18,347 bases of DNA, taken from positions 1 to 18,347 of the forward strand of contig CANGWP010000032.1 in assembly GCA_947457605.1 (NCBI GenBank), given 5' to 3'. Position numbers and translations under genes: made by a program. The notes beneath the pieces are model-generated. The model did no database searches, was not told where the DNA came from, and worked only from the letters and a program-made list of their open reading frames with translations. Shown in pieces: positions 13,834 to 18,347 of the stretch (position 1 is its first letter; each line of letters begins with the position of its first letter). This DNA is from Bdellovibrionales bacterium. GTDB taxonomy: Bacteria; Bdellovibrionota; UBA1018; CAIMNF01.

Positions 13834-15354
13834 ATGTCGCGGACGTTCTTGATTCCGTTCGTGACTCTCTTTTTATTCAAGGTCTTTTTGGCGGCGGTCT
13901 TTCCCGTGTTTGGGGACGAAGCCTACTATGTGTATTGGGGCAGTCACCCGGCCGGAGGGTACTACGATCTGCCTCCGATGATTGGATGGTGGCTTGTTCC
14001 GCTTCTTCATGTTTCCCATCATCCGCTCTTGATCCGGGTTTGGAATCTGCTTGCCCCCCTTTTGATTTCATTTGGAATTTTTGAGTGGTTGCTTAAGGCC
14101 CGAGGTCGGGATTCCGCCGGATTGACCGCACTTTTGTTTTTTGCGCTCCCTCTTCCGTTTCTGACGGTCATTTCCTTTCCGGATGTGCCGCTCTTGTTTT
14201 TTGGTTTTTTCTCGGCACTTCTTTTTCATTCCGGAGTGATGGGTCAGCGCCGTTTTTTCAGTGCGGCAATCGCCATGTCCGGTGCCCTCTTCGGTGCGGC
14301 GTTCCTGTCCAAGTATTTCGCTGCCTTTTTGCTCCCCGCATTTGCCATCTGGGCCTGGCCAAGGGCCAGACATCGTGCCGGAGCCATTTTTTCCTTTTTT
14401 GCAGGCTCAGCGCCTTTTTTGTTCCAGCACTATCTGTGGAATGAGCGCCACTGCCGCGCAAATGCGGTTTTCAATCTGGTCACAAGGCAGCAGGCCTTTG
14501 AGGGGACTTTTGTTGAAACCACCGCCTTCCTTCTTTTGCATCTTCTGCTGGTCTCCTTCACGGTTCTCCCCTTTCTCAGGCGATCCAAGGTGAAGCGAGG
14601 AGCGTCGGCCGAGGATGGCCTTCGATCCTTTCTGTTCTTGCTCTGGGTGGTGCCGGTTCTTGTTTTTCTTGGAACTGCATTGCTTGGGCGGGGGCAGGGG
14701 CTGCATTGGCTTCTGTATTTGACCCCGTTTTTTGTGTCCTGGTCCTCGTTTTTCCTTTCGCCGATGCGCCTGAGAAGGGCGTTTCTCTCGTCCGCTTTCT
14801 TGTCCGCTCTATTGGCAACCGCGCTGTGCATTTCCTTTCTGATGCCGGAAAGAGTTCTTTACCCGAAACTCCGGAATCGATATCCGTTTGAGTTTGGAAT
14901 CATTACGGGAGCCCGCGAGTTCATCGCGCAACTGAAAGGCGAAGTATCGGGTGCCGCCGCAGTCTTCTTTGAAAGCTACGCACTGGCATCCCTGATTCAT
15001 TTTGAATTCGGACGCTATCGGGGTGAGGATCCGTTTCCGAATTTTGGTGTGGTCTCGAGTGCCTCGAGGTTTGGGCGGGTTTTTGATTTTGAAATGGATT
15101 GGCGGGCCCTTCAGGGAAAGACGGTCTCGATTGTGAAAACGGGGGGTGCTGAGATCGCGAAATACTCCCCTTATTTTCAATCGGTGAGTGAGAAGAGATC
15201 CTTTTTCCGGGGCGCTGAATATTCGGTATTGACGGGAGTGGGATTTGATTCCCGGAAATTTTGGCAGGAGCGGGTGTTGCCGGAGCTTGAACAATTCTAC
15301 CCGCGGAATTTTGTCGGGGTCTGCAAGTTAAAAGAGGTGTACCATGCCGACTGA
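13834..15354 (+). CDS. GT39/ArnT-like lipid-linked glycosyltransferase, membrane protein
   Basis: A 506-residue multi-pass protein of the PMT/ArnT (GT39/GT83) superfamily. These enzymes use polyprenyl-phosphate sugars on the outer face of the inner membrane to modify lipid A or proteins. The first loop carries GDEAYYVYWGSH (27-38), with the acidic D28-E29 pair expected of the family, followed by GGYYDLPPMIGWW (41-53) with D45. About ten or more hydrophobic segments fill residues 5-330, and the C-terminal part (about 340-506) is soluble and probably periplasmic. Which sugar and which acceptor are used cannot be read. A lipid A or cell-surface polysaccharide modifier is plausible given nearby envelope genes. 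AAGGTGGA at 13819-13826, inside the end of lepA, is a good ribosome-binding site. The gene starts 3 bases after lepA and overlaps the TSUP gene by 11 bases. Confidence 0.85.
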   Translation: MSRTFLIPFVTLFLFKVFLAAVFPVFGDEAYYVYWGSHPAGGYYDLPPMIGWWLVPLLHVSHHPLLIRVWNLLAPLLISFGIFEWLLKARGRDSAGLTALLFFALPLPFLTVISFPDVPLLFFGFFSALLFHSGVMGQRRFFSAAIAMSGALFGAAFLSKYFAAFLLPAFAIWAWPRARHRAGAIFSFFAGSAPFLFQHYLWNERHCRANAVFNLVTRQQAFEGTFVETTAFLLLHLLLVSFTVLPFLRRSKVKRGASAEDGLRSFLFLLWVVPVLVFLGTALLGRGQGLHWLLYLTPFFVSWSSFFLSPMRLRRAFLSSAFLSALLATALCISFLMPERVLYPKLRNRYPFEFGIITGAREFIAQLKGEVSGAAAVFFESYALASLIHFEFGRYRGEDPFPNFGVVSSASRFGRVFDFEMDWRALQGKTVSIVKTGGAEIAKYSPYFQSVSEKRSFFRGAEYSVLTGVGFDSRKFWQERVLPELEQFYPRNFVGVCKLKEVYHAD

Positions 15355-16096
15355 GTTGCTGCTGATATTTGCGGGGCTTGTCGCAGGAACGATCGATAGC
15401 ATCGCAGGGGGTGGCGGCTTGATCACCTTGCCCGTGCTTTCCACGGTTCTGGAAGCCGGACCGGATGCGATCGGCACGAATAAAATTGTAGGGACCACGG
15501 GGGCCTTGATTGCGTTTCTGGTTTATCTGAAGAAGCAGCCCCTGAATTTGCAGAAAGGTTTTTCTTTCGTGGCCTCCGTAGGGGTGGGGGCCTTGATCGG
15601 GTCGCTCTGTTCGCCCCTTTTGCCGAAAATTTATTTTCGATACCTGCTGGTGCCTGCTTGTCCCCTGGTCCTTTGGGTGATTTGGAAGAAGCAGGAGTTT
15701 TTGAGTGAGATGAAGGATCATTCCAGGCGGAGTCTCGGTGCTTTGATTGCAGCGGGAACTGCGGTTGGATTCTATGATGGTTTTTTCGGACCGGGCGGTG
15801 GAACCTTCATGTTGATCGGATTGATTTGGGGAGTCAGACTTCCGCTCTTTGAGGCGCTCATGCTTTCAAAGCTCGCCAATACCCTCTCTGCCGGAGTCTC
15901 ACTTGTTTCGTATGGAGTTCAGGGCTATGTCCATCCCCGCTTTGGGATCATCATGGCGATCGGCATGGTAACGGGCGGGTATCTCGGGGCCAAGCTGGCC
16001 TCCAAGAGAGCTGAGAAAGTGGTCCAGCCGGTACTGGTACTCGTGGTTTCGACCTTGATGATGGTCCAGCTTGCGGAAGTACTACATTCCCGTTGA
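15344..16096 (+). CDS. Sulfite exporter TauE/SafE (TSUP) family permease
   Basis: A 250-residue inner-membrane protein of the TSUP (DUF81) family, with about seven or eight hydrophobic segments. The first helix has GLVAGTIDSIAGGGGLITLPVL, the family's usual glycine-rich first repeat. The second half echoes it with GTAVGFYDGFFGPGGGTFM, so the internal duplication of the family is visible. Members move sulfite, sulfoacetate, taurine or other organic anions, or have no known substrate; nothing here decides which. AGAGG at 15333-15337 gives a good start at the ATG 15344. It overlaps the upstream glycosyltransferase by 11 bases, so coupling is likely, though a functional link is not obvious. pyrB follows after 46 bases. 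Confidence 0.9.
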   Translation: MPTELLLIFAGLVAGTIDSIAGGGGLITLPVLSTVLEAGPDAIGTNKIVGTTGALIAFLVYLKKQPLNLQKGFSFVASVGVGALIGSLCSPLLPKIYFRYLLVPACPLVLWVIWKKQEFLSEMKDHSRRSLGALIAAGTAVGFYDGFFGPGGGTFMLIGLIWGVRLPLFEALMLSKLANTLSAGVSLVSYGVQGYVHPRFGIIMAIGMVTGGYLGAKLASKRAEKVVQPVLVLVVSTLMMVQLAEVLHSR

Positions 16097-16142
16097 GTTT
16101 CAACTCTGAAAACGGTAGTTTCAAGTTCCGGGAGGTGTCTTG

Positions 16143-17078
16143 ATGTTCCCGGAACGCTTCAATGCCATACGCGGTCTCGATTCCAAGATCCTCTGTTCCC
16201 TGCTATCGCAAGCAGCCAAGATCAAATCCAGCCCCGAATCATACGCTTCTGTTCTCAAGGGAAAAACCATCCTGCAATTCTTTGTCGAGAATTCGACCCG
16301 AACGCGACTTTCTTTTGAGGCTGCAACCCGAAAACTCGGGGGCGTGAATCTTTCTTTCTCTGCGGCAACCTCCAGCCTCTCCAAGGGAGAAACGCTCACC
16401 GACACCGTGAATGTCATTCGGCAGTACGGAGTGGATGGGATCGTGGTTCGACACCGTTCGATGGGTGCGCCCGATTTGCTTTCGAACGCGACAGGGCTGC
16501 CTGTGATCAATGCGGGAGATGGAGCCCATGAGCATCCCACGCAGGCGCTGCTCGATGCCTTTACGCTCGGAGAGCATTGGAAGGTTGATTTCAAAAATCC
16601 GGACTGCTTCCGTGGAAAAAAGATCATGATTTTGGGTGATCTTCGCCATTCAAGGGTTGCCCGATCGAATATTCATTTGTTGACGGCTCTTCAGGCGGAG
16701 GTTCACGTTTGCGCTCCATCGACGCTCATGATTCCAAATTTGGAGCTCTTTCCAAAGGTCACAACGCACTCTTTTCCGGATTCGGTTATTTCCGGGATGG
16801 ATGCGTTGATGGCCCTTCGAATTCAGACGGAGCGACAAACCCAAGGTGTGATTCCCTCACTTGCTGAATATCGGGAGTTCTGGGGACTCAGTGTGGAGCG
16901 TGCCAAACGACTTGCGCGAAAGACTGTGATTCTTCATCCGGGGCCGATGAATCGGGGAGTGGAAATTGATTCAGAGGTTGCGGACTCCGCGGCGAGCCTA
17001 ATTCTCAAGCAGGTTGAGAATGGCATCTTTGCCAGGATGTCGGTGCTTGCATCGGTGGTGGGAAGGGTGAACTCATGA
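16143..17078 (+). CDS. pyrB: Aspartate carbamoyltransferase catalytic subunit
   Basis: A 311-residue enzyme joining carbamoyl phosphate and aspartate to N-carbamoyl-aspartate, the committed step of pyrimidine synthesis. The carbamoyl-phosphate motif STRTRLSFE (51-59) is present. So are SLSKGET (78-84, with the catalytic Lys of the 80s loop), the HEHPTQALLD signature (129-138), and HPGPMNRGVEI (265-275). The length and motifs fit the bacterial catalytic chain. GGAGG at 16131-16135 gives 7 bases to the ATG at 16143; a TTG codon at 16140 is in frame but only 4 bases from it, so ATG is chosen. The stop overlaps the pyrC ATG as ATGA. A regulatory subunit gene (pyrI) is not adjacent, which suggests a form without PyrI or one assembled with dihydroorotase, but that is inference. 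I see no pyrimidine leader or PyrR site in the 46 bases upstream. Confidence 0.96.
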   Translation: MFPERFNAIRGLDSKILCSLLSQAAKIKSSPESYASVLKGKTILQFFVENSTRTRLSFEAATRKLGGVNLSFSAATSSLSKGETLTDTVNVIRQYGVDGIVVRHRSMGAPDLLSNATGLPVINAGDGAHEHPTQALLDAFTLGEHWKVDFKNPDCFRGKKIMILGDLRHSRVARSNIHLLTALQAEVHVCAPSTLMIPNLELFPKVTTHSFPDSVISGMDALMALRIQTERQTQGVIPSLAEYREFWGLSVERAKRLARKTVILHPGPMNRGVEIDSEVADSAASLILKQVENGIFARMSVLASVVGRVNS

Positions 17079-18347
17079 TCCGGATTCAAAACGGCAAGGT
17101 CATCGATCCATCGCAAGGAGTCGAAGGGGATTTCGATCTGTTGATCGAAGCAGGCCGGGTGAAGGCGATCGATCGCCCCGGAAGTTTCAATCAGGTGTCG
17201 GTTTCGGAAACATTTGATGCCGCAGGCAAAGTCATTTTCCCAGGCCTCATTGATGTGCATGTGCATTTGCGCGAGCCCGGATTTGAGCACAAGGAAACCG
17301 TGGCGAGCGGAACCCGCGCCGCGATCTTAGGTGGATTCACAAGTGTTGCTCCCATGGCGAACACGAATCCTGTGAATGATCATCCGTTGATCACGGAAGC
17401 GATTCTTGAAAAAGCAAGAGCTTCGGGCCAGGCAAGAGTCTTTCCGATCGGTGCGGTGACGAAGGGGCAAAAGGGCCTGGAGCTTGCCGAGATCGGGCTC
17501 ATGGCCCGCGCGGGAATCCGGGCGATCAGTGATGATGGAATGCCGGTGATGAATTCAGGGCTCATGAGACGCGCGATGGAGTATGCGCGGATGTTCGATC
17601 TTCCGGTCATCAGTCATGCAGAGGACCTGAACCTTTCGGCGGGAAATCCCATGACCGAAGGCACGGTTTCATCTCTTCTTGGAATTTCCGGAAATCCAAA
17701 TGCATCCGAAGAGATCATGGTCGCGCGCGAAGTTTCGCTCTGCCGGTTGACGGGCGCCAGGGTCCACATCGCACATCTTTCGACCCGGGAGGGTCTTGAG
17801 GTTGTGAGACGTGCAAAAGAGGCAGGACTGCCGGTTACCGCCGAGGTAACTCCGCATCATTTGATGTTGAATGAAAAATCCTGGCTTTCGGGGAACCATA
17901 CGTGTGCGCATCATCAGATACGCGCGGATTACAAAATGGCGCCGCCGTTGCGCTCCGAGCGCGATCAAGAGGCGCTCCTGCAGGCGCTGAATTCAGGGTT
18001 GATTGACATGGTCGCATCCGATCATGCGCCCCATGGATGCGTGGACAAAGAGACCGAAATTGAACTTGCCGCAAATGGAATCCTGGGGCTTCAGACCACG
18101 CTTCCACTTCTCCTTGAACTTGTGCATGCCAAGAAAATGAAGCTTTTGAGAATGGTCGAGTCATTGACCACGGCACCCGCAAAACTTCTGGGACTTGAGC
18201 AACTCGGAACCCTAAAGCCCGGAGCGCATGCGGATCTTGCGATTGTGGATTTGAATGAGACCTGGACTCTCACTCCGGATCAGCTTGCATCCAAGAGTGT
18301 GAACTCGCCCTTTGTGGGCCGGAAGTTTCAAGGCCGGGTGGTGCGAA
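17075..18347 (+). CDS. pyrC: Dihydroorotase, class I (C-terminus cut by window edge)
   Basis: The first 424 codons of a class I dihydroorotase, the zinc hydrolase that closes N-carbamoyl-aspartate to dihydroorotate. Metal and catalytic elements are all visible: DVHVHLREPG with H62 and H64, ISDDG with D153, SHAED with H181, HIAHLST with H234, and SDHAPH with D316. Class I, rather than E. coli-like class II, is shown by HLREPG, by the aspartate at 153 and by the length of about 425-430 residues, so only a few residues are missing. Between TPHHLML and PPLR lies a stretch (about 267-290) that seems longer than usual and contains NHTCAHHQIR. Its ATG overlaps the pyrB stop, so the two are made together, consistent with the known physical association of class I dihydroorotases with aspartate carbamoyltransferase in some bacteria. 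Confidence 0.95.
   Translation, partial: MIRIQNGKVIDPSQGVEGDFDLLIEAGRVKAIDRPGSFNQVSVSETFDAAGKVIFPGLIDVHVHLREPGFEHKETVASGTRAAILGGFTSVAPMANTNPVNDHPLITEAILEKARASGQARVFPIGAVTKGQKGLELAEIGLMARAGIRAISDDGMPVMNSGLMRRAMEYARMFDLPVISHAEDLNLSAGNPMTEGTVSSLLGISGNPNASEEIMVAREVSLCRLTGARVHIAHLSTREGLEVVRRAKEAGLPVTAEVTPHHLMLNEKSWLSGNHTCAHHQIRADYKMAPPLRSERDQEALLQALNSGLIDMVASDHAPHGCVDKETEIELAANGILGLQTTLPLLLELVHAKKMKLLRMVESLTTAPAKLLGLEQLGTLKPGAHADLAIVDLNETWTLTPDQLASKSVNSPFVGRKFQGRVVR

Noticed and set aside
16097..16142. Pyrimidine-responsive leader or PyrR site before pyrB
   Set aside because: The 46-base gap has a short GAGTT/AACTC dyad and two GTTTCAA copies but no attenuator-like structure, leader peptide or recognisable PyrR-binding element.

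Overview
The window comes from a Gram-negative, flagellated bacterium. The evidence is flagellin genes, an LPS-export permease (LptF/LptG type), two lipobox lipoproteins, a BamE/SmpA-like domain and a polyprenyl-phosphate sugar transferase. Base composition is mixed, around half G+C. Flagellins beginning MGLRI(N/G)TN in tandem copies, the gene mix and the TTG/GTG starts fit Bdellovibrionota or a related former deltaproteobacterial lineage. That placement is an inference of moderate to low confidence. All but one of the genes belong to well-known families, there is no insertion sequence, phage gene or CRISPR array, and the region looks like core chromosome.

Layout. Positions 1-1271 (minus strand) hold two tandem flagellin genes. 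The first transcribed is complete with a sigma-28-like promoter; the second is cut by the window edge. Between the flagellin promoter and the next operon lies a large imperfect inverted repeat (1471-1574). Positions 1629-4931 (minus) are a tight pepA-asnS-trmL operon with gaps of 4-5 bases. Positions 5021-8284 (plus) are three overlapping genes: a WcaJ/WbaP-type sugar-phosphate transferase, an LptF/LptG permease and a class I methyltransferase. Positions 8285-8553 are a gene-free, A+T-rich gap between convergent operons with a cluster of DnaA-box-like sites, dyads and phased short repeats. This is the most interesting non-coding stretch and a candidate replication-origin-like or DnaA-binding region. 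Positions 8554-11839 (minus) are a four-gene operon: BamE-like lipoprotein, RlmD-type rRNA methyltransferase, TPR lipoprotein (PilF/PilW-like) and RodZ-like protein. It starts at a good sigma-70-type promoter at 11861-11890. Positions 12034-16096 (plus) are lepA, a GT39/ArnT-like glycosyltransferase and a TSUP permease, tightly packed. Positions 16143 to the window end are pyrB and pyrC for pyrimidine synthesis, joined by an ATGA overlap.

Functionally there are four themes: motility; envelope building (sugar-lipid priming, LPS transport, lipid-linked glycosylation, outer-membrane lipoproteins, RodZ-type shape protein); translation and RNA modification (AsnRS, TrmL, RlmD, LepA); and pyrimidine synthesis. 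I found no clearly new multi-gene system. The points that most deserve checking are the DnaA-box cluster and the cruciform-like repeat.
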